From NCBI RefSeq assembly GCF_014643255.1, contig NZ_BMJI01000008.1, forward strand, positions 1-64,000: a stretch of 64,000 nucleotides of DNA, written 5' to 3'. The DNA is from Tersicoccus solisilvae (GTDB taxonomy: Bacteria; Actinomycetota; Actinomycetes; Actinomycetales; Micrococcaceae). The notes beneath the pieces were generated by a model. It saw only the letters and a program-made list of their open reading frames with translations. It did no database searches and was not told the origin of the DNA. The first letter of the stretch is position 1, and each line of letters opens with the position of its first letter. The translations under genes and the position numbers were made by a program. Shown here piece by piece: positions 27,241 through 36,503 of the stretch.

Positions 27241-27833
27241 CAGGCCGCCGCCCGGGCCCGCCGCCGGCGCCGGAACCCCCGGTACAGCAGCCCGAGCCCG
27301 ACCGCGGCGACGACCAGAACCACCAGCACGAGCACCGGGAGCAGCACCGCGGCGACGGACAGGGCGATCGCCGAAGCGTCCTCCGCGGTGCTCAGCACGG
27401 GCGCCGCCGTCCCGAGGGAGGCCGCGTTGGCCACGGGGCGGGCGGTCGCCTTGACGATGTGCACCGCGAGCGCCGTCACCACCCCCACCACGATGGGCAC
27501 CCACTGCTGGGACGTGAAGAAGGACGCCGGGTCGGTCACGGTGGCGGTCTGGGACGCGGATCCGGCGCCGAAGACGATGCCGCCCGAGGTCGGCCGCACG
27601 AGGGTCTGGATCCAGTCGTTGACGGTGTCCACGGCGGGAATCTTGTCGGCGACCACCTCGAGCACGAGCAGCACCCCGAGGATGACGAGCACCCAGCCGT
27701 TGGACAGCCACGCGAATCCCGGCGGCAGGTGGACCAGGTCGGTGAACCGGTCGAGCAGGCCGAGCACGAGCAGCGGGATGTAGGCGTTCAGGCCCGACGA
27801 CGCGGCCAGCCCGGCACCGGTCAGGATCTCCAC
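27240..27833 (-). CDS. DUF4126 membrane protein
   Basis: A 197-residue membrane protein starting MEILTGAGLAASSGLNAYIPLLVLGLLDR, with about 4 hydrophobic helices and an Arg-rich C-terminus (RRRRRARAAA). The N-terminal SGLNAYIP pattern is diagnostic of DUF4126, whose function is unknown. GTG 27833 is supported by GGGAGGGAGC upstream. It lies downstream of the YhhQ-type gene in the same direction. Confidence 0.82.
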   Translation of the reverse strand: MEILTGAGLAASSGLNAYIPLLVLGLLDRFTDLVHLPPGFAWLSNGWVLVILGVLLVLEVVADKIPAVDTVNDWIQTLVRPTSGGIVFGAGSASQTATVTDPASFFTSQQWVPIVVGVVTALAVHIVKATARPVANAASLGTAAPVLSTAEDASAIALSVAAVLLPVLVLVVLVVAAVGLGLLYRGFRRRRRARAAA

Positions 27834-27908
27834 GTCGTGCTCCCTCCCCGGGCCGAACGGACGACCGCGTGCCGACGACGGCCGGAGCCGCCTGCGCTCA
27901 GGGTAGCG

Positions 27909-28625
27909 TCAGGCGGCGGCCGGCGTCGCGTAGTCCGGCTCGCGTGCCTTGATCGCGCGGATCACCACCATGGTGAGCGGGCTGACGACGATCTCCACGG
28001 CGCACTTGTACAGGTACCCGGCGATCACGTAGTTGACGAACTGGCCGGCGTCGGCGATGCCGATCACCGGGGCGGCGATCGAGCAGAAGATCAGCGTGTC
28101 CGCGAACTCGCCGACCCCGGTGGAGCCGATCAGCCGGGCCCACAGCGCGGACTCCCCGGTGCGCTCCTTGAGCCGGACGAGCACCCACGAGTTGAGCAGC
28201 TGGCCGACGACGTACCCGGCCATGCTCGCGAGCACGATCTGCGGCACCTGGCCCAGTGCGCCCTCCAGGGCGGATTGTTTGGCGGTGCCGTAGTCGTCCG
28301 TGAAGCCGGGCAGGGCGATGATGACGACGAACGCCAGGGAGGCGAGCAGGGAGAGGGCGAACCCGGTGATGACGGTCCGCCGGGCGGTCGCGAAGCCGTA
28401 CACCTCGCTGAGCACGTCGCCGAGGATGTAGGCCAGGGGGAACAGGAAGAACCCGCCGTCGGTGACGATGGTGAAGTCGCCGACGATCGGCCCGATCAGC
28501 ACGCCCTTGGAGGCGCCGATGTTGGACAGGATCAGCACGACGCAGAACAGGGCGACGATGACGTCGACGTACCGGCGGTTGCGGGTGGCGAACGCGGCGC
28601 GATGAGGCGTGACGGCGACGCTCAT
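27909..28625 (-). CDS. Queuosine precursor transporter, YhhQ family
   Basis: A 238-residue inner-membrane protein of the VUT family, which imports 7-deazaguanine precursors (preQ0/preQ1) for queuosine. The family pattern is visible in DVIVALFCVVLILSNIGASK, GFFLFPLAYILGDVLSEVYG and the C-terminal YKCAVEIVVSPLTMVVIRAIK. About 6 helices are visible. An AGAGGT Shine-Dalgarno precedes ATG 28625. Together with tgt 3 kb away it indicates a salvage route to Q-modified tRNA. Confidence 0.9.
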   Translation of the reverse strand: MSVAVTPHRAAFATRNRRYVDVIVALFCVVLILSNIGASKGVLIGPIVGDFTIVTDGGFFLFPLAYILGDVLSEVYGFATARRTVITGFALSLLASLAFVVIIALPGFTDDYGTAKQSALEGALGQVPQIVLASMAGYVVGQLLNSWVLVRLKERTGESALWARLIGSTGVGEFADTLIFCSIAAPVIGIADAGQFVNYVIAGYLYKCAVEIVVSPLTMVVIRAIKAREPDYATPAAA

Positions 28626-28836
28626 GACAGGGGACCTCTCGGGAGGACGACGGCGGACGGCCCACGACCGAGCGGGGACCGGGATGCGGGGATTCGTGCG
28701 CCGGACCGCCTGCCACCCGGTCGACGCGCGCCCGCGTGACGGGCAGAGCCATTCTGCCACGCAGGGATCCGAGCGTGGCCGTCGCCGGGTCGCTCCCGAT
28801 GCTGCCCGGGTCCGGGGCGAGGTGAAGAATGGGGGC

Positions 28837-29661
28837 ATGGCACAGCTCCCCTCGACCCCCGATGCTCCCCCCGTCGTCCTGACCATCGCCGGTTCCGAGG
28901 CGACCGGCGGCGCCGGCGCCCAGACCGACCTGAAGACCTTCCAGCAGTCCGGGGTGTTCGGCATCGCCGCCCTGACGTGCATCGTCTCCTTCGACCCGAA
29001 GCACGACTGGAACCACCGCTTCGTTCCCGTGGATCCGCAGGTGATCGCCGATCAGCTCGAGGCGATCGGGTCGGCGTATGCGATCGACACCGTCAAGATC
29101 GGCATGCTCGGCACGCCCGCGACCATCGAGGTCGTCGCCGGCTGGCTGGCCGAGACGCAGCCGCGCACCGTCGTCCTGGATCCGGTGCTGATCTGCAAGG
29201 GCCAGGAGCCCGGTGCCGCCCTGGACACCGACCAGGCCCTCAGGCAGCACATCCTCCCCCGCGCCACGTTCGTCACGCCCAACCACTTCGAGTCGGTTCA
29301 GCTGTCCGGACGGGAGGACATCGCCTCGATCGAGGACCTCACCGATGCCGCCCGCCGCATCCACGACGCGAGCGGGGCCGTCGTCCTGGCCAAGGGTGGC
29401 GTCCGACTGGCGGGCGAGGCGGCCCAGGACGTCTTCGACGACGGCAGCCGCGTCGACATCCTGACCGCCCCGAAGATCGGCGAGGTGGCCGTCAGCGGCG
29501 CGGGCTGCACGCTCGCGGCCGCGGTCGCCGCGGAACTGGGCAAGGGCGCCGACCCGCTGACGGCGGCGCGCTCGGCCAAGTCGCTGGTGACGGCGTCCAT
29601 CCAGGGCCGGATCTCCTCGAACGCGCCGTTCGACGCCGTGTGGCAGGGCGCCGCAGGCTGA
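28837..29661 (+). CDS. pdxK: Pyridoxal/pyridoxine kinase (PdxK, ThiD fold)
   Basis: Phosphorylates vitamin B6 vitamers (or HMP) with ATP. The 274-residue protein closely follows the Bacillus PdxK pattern: LTIAGSEATGGAGAQTDLKTFQ, then DPKHDWNHRF, DPVLICKG, TPNHFE and the anion-hole motif SGAGCTLAAAV with catalytic Cys. The WNH and CKG features favour PdxK over the classical HMP-P kinase ThiD, but dual specificity is possible. ATG 28837 lies 6 nt after AAGAAT (probable leaderless transcript). Confidence 0.88.
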   Translation: MAQLPSTPDAPPVVLTIAGSEATGGAGAQTDLKTFQQSGVFGIAALTCIVSFDPKHDWNHRFVPVDPQVIADQLEAIGSAYAIDTVKIGMLGTPATIEVVAGWLAETQPRTVVLDPVLICKGQEPGAALDTDQALRQHILPRATFVTPNHFESVQLSGREDIASIEDLTDAARRIHDASGAVVLAKGGVRLAGEAAQDVFDDGSRVDILTAPKIGEVAVSGAGCTLAAAVAAELGKGADPLTAARSAKSLVTASIQGRISSNAPFDAVWQGAAG

Positions 29662-29733
29662 GAGAGGATCTTCAGCACCCCGTCGCCGGCATCGCGGCAG
29701 GTCACAGCATGGCCAAGATCCGGCCGCGCATCG

Positions 29734-29762
29734 TTGACATGTGACCGATTCGACATGAGGGT
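29734..29762 (+). promoter_or_regulatory. Promoter of the subtilase gene
   Basis: TTGACA (29734-29739), a 17-nt spacer and GAGGGT (29757-29762). The start ATG is 145 nt after the -10, giving a leader of about 138 nt, unlike the leaderless genes nearby. No known riboswitch is recognised in the leader. Confidence 0.5.
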
Positions 29763-29906
29763 AGGACTCATCCGCCGTCGGTCGACGGCGGTCACCGGAT
29801 CATTTCCGGGTCATCACCGCATGCGAGCAGAAGCTTTCCCGTCGCGCCGCTGCGTCCCGATCGGACACACGGCGCGATGTTCTGCCCGCCCTTGTCGAGG
29901 AGAACC

Positions 29907-32900
29907 ATGAAAAGAGCGCGCAATCGGGGCCTGGGACGGGCCCTGTTGGCGACCTTGACCGGAGCCGCACTCGTCTCGAGTTTCGCGACACCCGCCATGG
30001 CCGACCAGAAGTCCGACCCGACCACCCCGGCGCCGGGGCTGAAGTCCCAACCCGTGAAGGCCACCAAGATCTCACCCCGACTCGCCAGCGCGTCGGGGCA
30101 GATCTCGGTCTTCGTCCAGTTCACCGGACAGGGCGCGTTCGACCGCACCCAGCCCGTCGCCGTCAAGCGCGGCACTCAGAAGCCGCTCGCGAAGGCCGCC
30201 GAGGTGCGGTCCATCCGCGCCTCGATCCAGGCGGCGGGCCGAGCCGCCGCGAGTGCGGCAGGCGCACAGACGCTCTACACCACCACCAACACCATCCCCG
30301 GCGTCGCCCTGCGCGGCGACGCTGCCGCCCTGCGGGCGCTGGCCCAGCAGGCCAACGTCGTGAAGATCACCCCGATCGTCACCAAGAAGGTGAACAACAA
30401 GGGCACGGACATCGACACCCGGGCCCTGGATTCGTGGGTGCAGCAGAAGGCGACCGGCGAGGGCACCACCATCGCCGTGATCGACACCGGTATCGACTAC
30501 ACCCACACCGATTTCGGCGGTCCGGGCACCGCCGCGGCGTTCACCCAGGCCAAGGGGTCGTCGACGGTCCCGGCCGGACTGTTCGACGGGCGCAAGTTCG
30601 CCGGCGGGTACGACCTGGTCGGCGACGACTACAACGCCGACCCCGACGACCCCGCGTACCAGCCGGTGCCGAAGCCGGACGGGAACCCGCTCGACTGCAA
30701 CGGCCACGGTTCCCACGTGGCGGGGACCGCCGCCGGGTACGGCGTGGCCAGCGACGGGTCGACCTTCGGCGGCGGGACCGGCAACTACGGCGCCCTCACC
30801 GCCGCCACGGTCAACGCCATGCGCATCGGCCCCGGCTCCGCGCCGAAGGCCAAGCTCGTCGGCCTGCGCGTCTTCGGCTGCGAGGGTTCCTCGGACGTCG
30901 TCGGCGATGCCCTCGACCGGGTGCTCGATCCCAACGGTGACGGCGACTTCAGCGACCGCGCCCAGATCGTGAACATGTCGCTGGGCAGCGACTGGTCCCC
31001 GACCGACGACCCCGAGAACGCCATCGTCGACAACCTGACGGACCAGAACATCCTCTCCGTGGTGGCCTCCGGCAACGCCGGCGACAGCTACGACATCGGC
31101 GGTTCGCCGGGCAACGCCCGCTCCTCGCTCACCGTGGCGAACAGCATCGGCTCCCAGGTCACGCTGGATCGGATCGACGTACTCGCCCCGTCCGGCGTGG
31201 CCGGTGCGGCGCAGGGCCAGTACTCGGTCAACTTCGACTACAACGCCGCGGGCGTCACCCAGGCGCAGCTGACCGGCACCGTCATCGCGCCCCCGGCCGG
31301 CACCACCAACCCCTACGGGTGCAGCAACGCCGACGGGTCCAACCCGTTCCCGGCCAACTCCCTCGCCGGCAAGTGGGTCTGGCTGCAGTGGGAGGACGCC
31401 TCCGGCACCTTCCCGTGCGGATCGGTCGCGCGGTTCAACAACGCGCAGGCGGCCGGCGCCAAGGGTGTGGTGCTCGACTCGCCGCGCGACGTGTTCGACG
31501 CCGGCATCTCGGGCAACGCGACCATCCCGGGTGTCCAGCTGAACCGGACGTCCTCCGACAAGCTGCGCCCGGCGGCCACGGCCGGCACCCTGCAGGTGCG
31601 GCTGAGCCCGGACTACATCGGCACCGCCGACGGTCCCTCGGGGCAGAAGGACCAGCTCAACTCCAGCTCCTCGCGCGGAGTGCACGGTTCGAACGGCATC
31701 GTCAAGCCCGACGTCGCCGCGGCGGGCACCCTGATCGGCTCCGCCGCCGTCGGCAGCGGGAACAAGCCGAACGTCAAGACGGGCACCTCGATGGCGACCC
31801 CGCACGTGGCCGGCATCGCGGCGCTCGTGCGCGGCAAGTACCCGTTCCTCACGGCGACGCAGACCAAGGCGCTCGTGATGAACACCGCCAACCGCGACGT
31901 GGTGACCGCTGACGGCGCCGTCTACGGGCCCAACCGCGTCGGCTCCGGCCGGGTGGACGCGCTCGACGCGTTGAACTCCCCGGCGTACGCGTTCGCGGCC
32001 GCTGATCCGACGCTGACCAGCGTCAGCTTCGGCGTCCTCGAGGTGGCCGATCAGCCGGTGACCGTGACGAAGAACGTCACCGTGCGGAACAACACCACGA
32101 CGGCGATCACCTACGCGGCGGCCTACCGGGCCTCCAGCACGGTGCCCGGCGTGACCTACACGGTGCCGGCCAGCGTCGCCGTCCCGGCCGCCGGCTCGGC
32201 CACCGTGCCGGTGACCATGACCATCAGCGACCCGAAGGCGCTGGCGAAGTCGAAGGATCCGTCCCTCGAGGCCGTCCAGGGTGGCGTCACGCGGCAGTTC
32301 ATGGCGGAGGCCGCCGGCCGGCTGACGCTGACCGCCGCCGGCAAGCCGAGCCTGCGGGTGCCGGTGTACGCGTCGGTCAAGCCGGTCTCCGCCATGTCGG
32401 CCGGCACCGTCGCGTTCGGCGCCGACCCGACCAGCACGCTGGTTCCGCTGAGCGGTCGAGGCACCACCCAGAGCGGGTTCAACGCCGTCGTCGGCGGCTT
32501 CCAGCTCGGCGCGGGCAGCACCAGGCTGCCGGCCTCGACGCAGCCGCAGCGCGACGTCGTCGATCTGCAGTACGTGGGCGCGAACAGTTCCGTGCCGGCG
32601 GTCGCCGCCGCCAAGGGGGACGTCGCCGAGAACGGCGTGGTCAACTTCGGCATCTCGACATGGGCCAACGCTCCGGCGCTCGCCGCGAACACGGAGTTCG
32701 ACGTCGAGGTCGACACGAACCGGGACGGCAAGGCCGACTTCCTCACCGTGCTGACCCGGCTGACCGACGTCGACCTGGCCGTGGCGAGCACCTACGAGAT
32801 CGTCAACGGCAAGCTCTCCGCCGACCCGGTGGACCTGCAGGCCGTCAACGGGCAGACCGGCGAGGTCGACACCAACACGTTCGACACCAACGCCTTCTCC

Positions 32901-33986
32901 CTCCCGGTGCGGGCGGCGGCCTTCAAGCTGGACCTGACGAAGTCGGCACCGGTCCAGTACCGCGTGTCCACCTTCAACGGCTACAGCAGTGCCGCGATCG
33001 ACTCGACGAGCTGGATCGCGTACAACCTGACGCAGCCGAACGTCGCGTTCGGGAACGCGGACGGCTCCGTCCTGTTCGCGGATGTGCCGGGCACCGGACT
33101 GCCGGCCCAGCGGACGGCGGCGGGCGCCAGCACCCAGGCGCTGTTCCTGCACCTGCACAACGCCACCGGCGACCTGTCCGGCAAGGGCACGGACGACGGC
33201 GGCAAGGCGCAGGTCGTGCCGGTGACGGTGACGAGCGCCCCACCGGCGGCGACGCCGTCGATCCCGTCCCGCAGCACGGTGACGACGGTCGACCGGTCCG
33301 GCCGCCTGCTGGCCTACCCGGCCACGGGCACCGGCAAGCTCGGCACGCCGAAGGACATCATGCCCGGGTCGAACTGGTCGACCGTCGTGTCCACCACCGT
33401 CATCGACTGGAACCAGGACGGCGTCCTCGACATCGTCTCCCACTGGAAGAGCGGCGTCGTGGCGGTCTACACCGGCAAGAGCGGCGGCGGGTTCAACGCC
33501 GGCGCCACGGTGGCGACCGGGTGGACCGGGTGGACGGTGGTCGCGGCGGCCGGCGCCAACGGCCGTCCCGGCCTCTACACGATCGAGACGAACGGCGACC
33601 TGCGGTTCCGGGGCACCGGCTCGACCGGCAAGCTGGCGGCCTCGGGCGTGCGGATCGGTGGCGGCTGGAAGGGCTTCGAGCTGACCCCGGCCGACTTCGA
33701 TCGCAACGGCACGACCGACCTGCTGGCCCGGAACACGCAGGGTCACCTGCTCGTGTACAAGGCGTCCAGCACCGGGCTCGCCTCGGCTCCGGCCAAGGAC
33801 ATCGGGAAGGCGTGGGACACGATGTCGTCCATCGTCGCGCGTGAGGGCTTCACCGGGTCGGGTTCGCTCAGCGTGCTCGGCATCGACCGGGACGGGAACC
33901 TGCGCAACTACCGGGTGGTCAACCAGTCGCTCGCGACGCCCGACCGGGTGGGCGGCGGCTGGACCGGGTACCGGCTGAGCGAGTAG
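29907..33986 (+). CDS. Secreted S8 subtilisin-like serine protease
   Basis: A 1359-residue exported protease. A Sec signal peptide ends near AMA/DQ (residue 32-33), followed by an I9-like propeptide to about residue 165. The catalytic triad is D193 (VIDTGID), H267 (NGHGSHVAG) and S628 (GTSMATPHVAG), with oxyanion N390 (ASGNAG). A PA-type insertion (about residues 425-570) separates His and Ser, as in lactocepin-like subtilases. Fn3-like domains follow, and the last ~240 residues resemble FG-GAP/VCBS repeats (DWNQDGVLDI, DFDRNGTTDL, GIDRDGNLR). No LPXTG anchor is present, so it is probably released. GAGGAGAACC precedes the ATG. It degrades proteins extracellularly. Confidence 0.93.
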   Translation: MKRARNRGLGRALLATLTGAALVSSFATPAMADQKSDPTTPAPGLKSQPVKATKISPRLASASGQISVFVQFTGQGAFDRTQPVAVKRGTQKPLAKAAEVRSIRASIQAAGRAAASAAGAQTLYTTTNTIPGVALRGDAAALRALAQQANVVKITPIVTKKVNNKGTDIDTRALDSWVQQKATGEGTTIAVIDTGIDYTHTDFGGPGTAAAFTQAKGSSTVPAGLFDGRKFAGGYDLVGDDYNADPDDPAYQPVPKPDGNPLDCNGHGSHVAGTAAGYGVASDGSTFGGGTGNYGALTAATVNAMRIGPGSAPKAKLVGLRVFGCEGSSDVVGDALDRVLDPNGDGDFSDRAQIVNMSLGSDWSPTDDPENAIVDNLTDQNILSVVASGNAGDSYDIGGSPGNARSSLTVANSIGSQVTLDRIDVLAPSGVAGAAQGQYSVNFDYNAAGVTQAQLTGTVIAPPAGTTNPYGCSNADGSNPFPANSLAGKWVWLQWEDASGTFPCGSVARFNNAQAAGAKGVVLDSPRDVFDAGISGNATIPGVQLNRTSSDKLRPAATAGTLQVRLSPDYIGTADGPSGQKDQLNSSSSRGVHGSNGIVKPDVAAAGTLIGSAAVGSGNKPNVKTGTSMATPHVAGIAALVRGKYPFLTATQTKALVMNTANRDVVTADGAVYGPNRVGSGRVDALDALNSPAYAFAAADPTLTSVSFGVLEVADQPVTVTKNVTVRNNTTTAITYAAAYRASSTVPGVTYTVPASVAVPAAGSATVPVTMTISDPKALAKSKDPSLEAVQGGVTRQFMAEAAGRLTLTAAGKPSLRVPVYASVKPVSAMSAGTVAFGADPTSTLVPLSGRGTTQSGFNAVVGGFQLGAGSTRLPASTQPQRDVVDLQYVGANSSVPAVAAAKGDVAENGVVNFGISTWANAPALAANTEFDVEVDTNRDGKADFLTVLTRLTDVDLAVASTYEIVNGKLSADPVDLQAVNGQTGEVDTNTFDTNAFSLPVRAAAFKLDLTKSAPVQYRVSTFNGYSSAAIDSTSWIAYNLTQPNVAFGNADGSVLFADVPGTGLPAQRTAAGASTQALFLHLHNATGDLSGKGTDDGGKAQVVPVTVTSAPPAATPSIPSRSTVTTVDRSGRLLAYPATGTGKLGTPKDIMPGSNWSTVVSTTVIDWNQDGVLDIVSHWKSGVVAVYTGKSGGGFNAGATVATGWTGWTVVAAAGANGRPGLYTIETNGDLRFRGTGSTGKLAASGVRIGGGWKGFELTPADFDRNGTTDLLARNTQGHLLVYKASSTGLASAPAKDIGKAWDTMSSIVAREGFTGSGSLSVLGIDRDGNLRNYRVVNQSLATPDRVGGGWTGYRLSE

Positions 33987-33992
33987 TCCCCT

Positions 33993-34078
33993 CCGCGGTC
34001 CCTCCCCGGAGGGACTGCGGACCGGATTCGAGCGAGGAACCGAGGGCCGGTGGCGTCATGCCACCGGCCCTCGGTTCC
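33993..34078. terminator. Two strong hairpins between convergent genes
   Basis: The first hairpin at 33993-34020 has the core GTCCCTCC/GGAGGGAC. The second at 34036-34078 is a perfect 19-bp stem (arms 34036-34054 and 34060-34078) with loop GTCAT. They lie between the subtilase stop and the convergent LytR_C gene, and can act in both directions. Confidence 0.8.
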
Positions 34079-34091
34079 GTTCAGGGGTGGT

Positions 34092-34730
34092 TCAGGGGGC
34101 GCACCGCAGCCGGCCGGCCGCGGTCGCGTTCACCCCACCGGCATCGGCCACGCGCTGGAAGCCCGTGCCCAGGAGCAGGTCGACGGCGGTGCCGGTGCGG
34201 CCGTCCTCCCGGTAGACCGAGCCGGGGATGCGGCGCTGGACGGCGAGCGCGGCGGGACGCCCGGCCTTGCCGGCGACGACGACGACGGGCACCCGGTCGG
34301 TGACGGTCCGGTTGCCGATGCCGCTCACCACCATGCCCTGGCTCCGCAGCCGGGCGGCGACGGCGGCCGCGAGTCCCGGCGTCGTCGTCGTGTTGAACAC
34401 CCCGACCCGGACCCGGCCGGGCGCGGCGGGCACCACCGGCACGACCGGGCAGCCGGCGGCATTGACCGTCGGCGCGGGCGTCGCGGAGGGGGTCGACGCC
34501 GGCGCGGCCTCGGGGAACGGGCGGTACCCCTGCAGCATGGCGAGCACCAGGATCAGCGACGACGCGAGCACCACGAGGGCGACGATGAGCACGAGACCGT
34601 GCAGGAGCCGGCGGCGGTGCCGCGCCCGTTCGCGGTCGGCCTCGTCGGCGTGCAGAACCTGCCCCAGCTCCTCGTTGGTGACGATGTGGTGACCGTGCAG
34701 GTCGAGGGGGTCGCGCGGTCGTCGCGCCAC
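34092..34730 (-). CDS. LytR C-terminal domain membrane protein
   Basis: A 212-residue protein with a basic cytoplasmic N-terminus, one TM helix (about residues 47-68, LLHGLVLIVALVVLASSLIL), a short P/T/A linker and an extracytoplasmic LytR_C domain (VRVGVFNTTTTPGLAAAVAARL and AVDLLLGTGF). The domain accompanies cell-wall ligases of the LytR-CpsA-Psr group, but the ligase domain itself is absent. GTG 34730 follows AAAGGCGG. It lies downstream of the small conserved protein gene, in the same direction. Confidence 0.85.
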   Translation of the reverse strand: MARRPRDPLDLHGHHIVTNEELGQVLHADEADRERARHRRRLLHGLVLIVALVVLASSLILVLAMLQGYRPFPEAAPASTPSATPAPTVNAAGCPVVPVVPAAPGRVRVGVFNTTTTPGLAAAVAARLRSQGMVVSGIGNRTVTDRVPVVVVAGKAGRPAALAVQRRIPGSVYREDGRTGTAVDLLLGTGFQRVADAGGVNATAAGRLRCAP

Positions 34731-34765
34731 GGGGTCCGCCTTTCTCCGCCGACCGTCGGTCGGGA

Positions 34766-35065
34766 TCAGTCGTCGAGCTCGAGCACCCGGGCGTGCATCA
34801 CCGCGCGCCGGTGCAGCGCCGAACGGACCGCCCGGTGCAGCCCGTCCTCCAGGTACATCCGCCCCTGCCACTTCACCACGTGGGGGAACAGGTCGCCGTA
34901 GAAGGTGCTGTCCTCCGCGAGCAGCGCCTCGAGGTCCAGCGTCCGCCGGGTCGTGACCAGCTGGTCGAGGCGCACCTGCCGGGGCGGGACGGCCGCCCAG
35001 TCCTTCGGTGTGGACAGCCCGTGGTCCGGATAGGGCCGGCCCTCACCGACCGCCGCGAAGATCAT
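34766..35065 (-). CDS. Conserved actinobacterial 99-aa protein
   Basis: The start MIFAAVGEGRPYPDHGLST and the segments PPRQVRLDQLVTT and FYGDLFPHVVKWQG are typical of a small actinobacterial family that databases often label VapB-family antitoxin. No toxin gene lies beside it, so that label should not be trusted. TAGCAT lies 7 nt before the ATG at 35065, suggesting a leaderless mRNA. It sits 35 nt upstream of the LytR_C gene and is divergent from the HAD gene. Confidence 0.75.
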   Translation of the reverse strand: MIFAAVGEGRPYPDHGLSTPKDWAAVPPRQVRLDQLVTTRRTLDLEALLAEDSTFYGDLFPHVVKWQGRMYLEDGLHRAVRSALHRRAVMHARVLELDD

Positions 35066-35123
35066 GGGGACCATGCTAGGCAATGCCCCCGACACCCCGG
35101 CGGCCGGCTGCCACACTGGTCCC

Positions 35124-36029
35124 ATGCCCACCGCTGCGCTGCCCTTCGCGTCCACCCCCGCACCGTTCGGTCTCCTGCTCGACGTCGACGGGCCCATCGC
35201 CAACACGGTCACCCGCACCATCACGGTCGGCAGCATCGTCACCGATCTGGTGGCGCTGGCGAACACGGGCGTGCCGATCGCCTTCAACACCGGCCGCTCG
35301 GCCGACTTCCTGTGGCGGGAGGTGGTGCCGCCGCTGCGGGCGGCGGGGCTCGACCCGCGGGCACGGCTGCACGCGGTCGGCGAGAAGGGCGGCACCTGGT
35401 TCAGCTGCACCGAACCGGCCGGCGCGGTGCACGTGGACGAGTCCGTGTGCCTGCCCACGGTGGTGGCCGAACTCGTTCGGCCGTTGCTGGCCGGCCGCTA
35501 CGGTGCCCACATGTTCCTCGACGAGACGAAGCTGGCGATGGTCTCCCTGGAGCAGGCCACCGCCGTGTCCAACGACGCCTATCTTCGCGTGCAGGGCGAC
35601 TTCGAGGCGGAGCTCCTCGCGGCCCTGACCGGGGCGGGGCTCGGGTGGATCCACGAGCTGTACGACCGTCGGTCCCACCCGGACGCCGACGGCGCCACGC
35701 CGATCCGGGTCGAGCCGACGATCATCTCGACCGACGTCCAGCACGAGCGGTCCGGAAAGGCCCTCGGCGCGGAGCGGGCCCTGGAGCTCTTCGCCGCGGA
35801 CGGCCCGGGGCCGCACCGCTGGTACACGGTGGGCGACACCCCGTCCGACTACGCGATGGCCGACTGGCTGCACCAGCACGGGCACGACGTCGTGCACGTC
35901 GACGTGCGGGCGGTGCCGCGCCGGGACGACCCGCCGTACGCCGTCGTGCTGGTGGACGACGTCGACCCGGACCTGGCGACCGCCCGGTTCCTGCGGGAGC
36001 GGGTGGAGGAGATCAGCGGCACCCGCTGA
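35124..36029 (+). CDS. HAD superfamily hydrolase
   Basis: A 301-residue phosphatase-fold protein. Motif I is LLLDVDGPIANT (nucleophile and acid/base Asp), motif II is AFNTGRS, and motif IV is YTVGDTPSDYAMADWL. A Cof-like cap lies in the middle. The start at ATG 35124 is 6 nt after CACACT. The substrate is unknown. The two long antisense frames opposite it are artefacts of GC-rich coding. Confidence 0.85.
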   Translation: MPTAALPFASTPAPFGLLLDVDGPIANTVTRTITVGSIVTDLVALANTGVPIAFNTGRSADFLWREVVPPLRAAGLDPRARLHAVGEKGGTWFSCTEPAGAVHVDESVCLPTVVAELVRPLLAGRYGAHMFLDETKLAMVSLEQATAVSNDAYLRVQGDFEAELLAALTGAGLGWIHELYDRRSHPDADGATPIRVEPTIISTDVQHERSGKALGAERALELFAADGPGPHRWYTVGDTPSDYAMADWLHQHGHDVVHVDVRAVPRRDDPPYAVVLVDDVDPDLATARFLRERVEEISGTR

Positions 36030-36056
36030 CGGCGGCTCACTCGCGACCCGGGAGAC

Positions 36057-36092
36057 GACGATGGCCCCGACCGATCCGGTCGGGGCCATCGT
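36057..36092. terminator. Bidirectional hairpin between HAD gene and tRNA
   Basis: ACGATGGCCCCGACCG and CGGTCGGGGCCATCGT form a long perfect stem with a 3-4 nt loop. It can terminate the HAD gene on the plus strand and the tRNA-Ser on the minus strand. Confidence 0.75.
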
Positions 36093-36094
36093 GG

Positions 36095-36182
36095 TGGCGG
36101 AGGATGGGGGATTTGAACCCCCGAGGGCGTTAACCCAACACGCGTTCCAGGCGTGCGCCATAGGCCGCTAGGCGAATCCTCC
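36095..36182 (-). tRNA. tRNA-Ser (anticodon GGA)
   Basis: Read on the minus strand from 36182. The acceptor GGAGGAT pairs with ATCCTCC, and discriminator G is followed by an encoded CCA (36097-36095). The anticodon stem CACGC/GCGTG has the loop CTGGAAC, so the anticodon is GGA (reads UCC/UCU). The variable arm is long, and the T arm is GGGGG-TTCAAAT-CCCCC. This differs from the other Ser tRNA in the window, which lacks an encoded CCA. Confidence 0.96.
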
Positions 36183-36329
36183 TGGCTGTGCCCGCGCACG
36201 AGCACCGTCTCACGATACCCGATGGCGGCGGTCCCGAGCCAATCGGGGCCGGTCAGGGGCGCCGGAGGTCGACATCGCGCCGGAAGGCGATGCGAAGAGC
36301 GGCGTCCCGGATCCGTTAGACTGGTTCCC

Positions 36330-36418
36330 AGCCCCTCGTGCGGCGTCATCCTGTTGAACTCCCCCAGGACCGGAAGGTAGCAAGGGTAAACGGGCTCTGG
36401 CGGGTGTGCGAGGGGTCT
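36330..36418 (+). ncRNA. ffs: Signal recognition particle RNA (4.5S type)
   Basis: The outer stem GCCCCTCG...CGAGGGG closes the molecule. The conserved domain IV tetraloop region CAGGACCGGAAGGTAGCAAGGGTA is clearly present, with the GGAA tetraloop and the AGCA internal loop. TAGACT at 36317-36322 lies 7 nt before the predicted 5' end and should be the -10. Short bacterial form without an Alu domain. It is immediately upstream of dnaX. Confidence 0.92.
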
Positions 36419-36503
36419 CTACGTTTCCCCTCCGGCTCGGCCCGTTCCGTGCGCCGGAACCGGCCGGCCGGTTCCGTCAGTGCCAGTCGATAGGGTTTCA
36501 TCC

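Noticed and set aside
30072-33746. 1224-residue open frame on the minus strand opposite the subtilase gene
   Set aside because: No protein-family features and a low-complexity G/R/V/H composition; it results from GC-rich third positions of the real plus-strand gene.
34766-35065. VapB-type antitoxin of a toxin-antitoxin pair
   Set aside because: No PIN-domain toxin adjoins it; neighbours are a LytR_C protein and a divergent HAD phosphatase.
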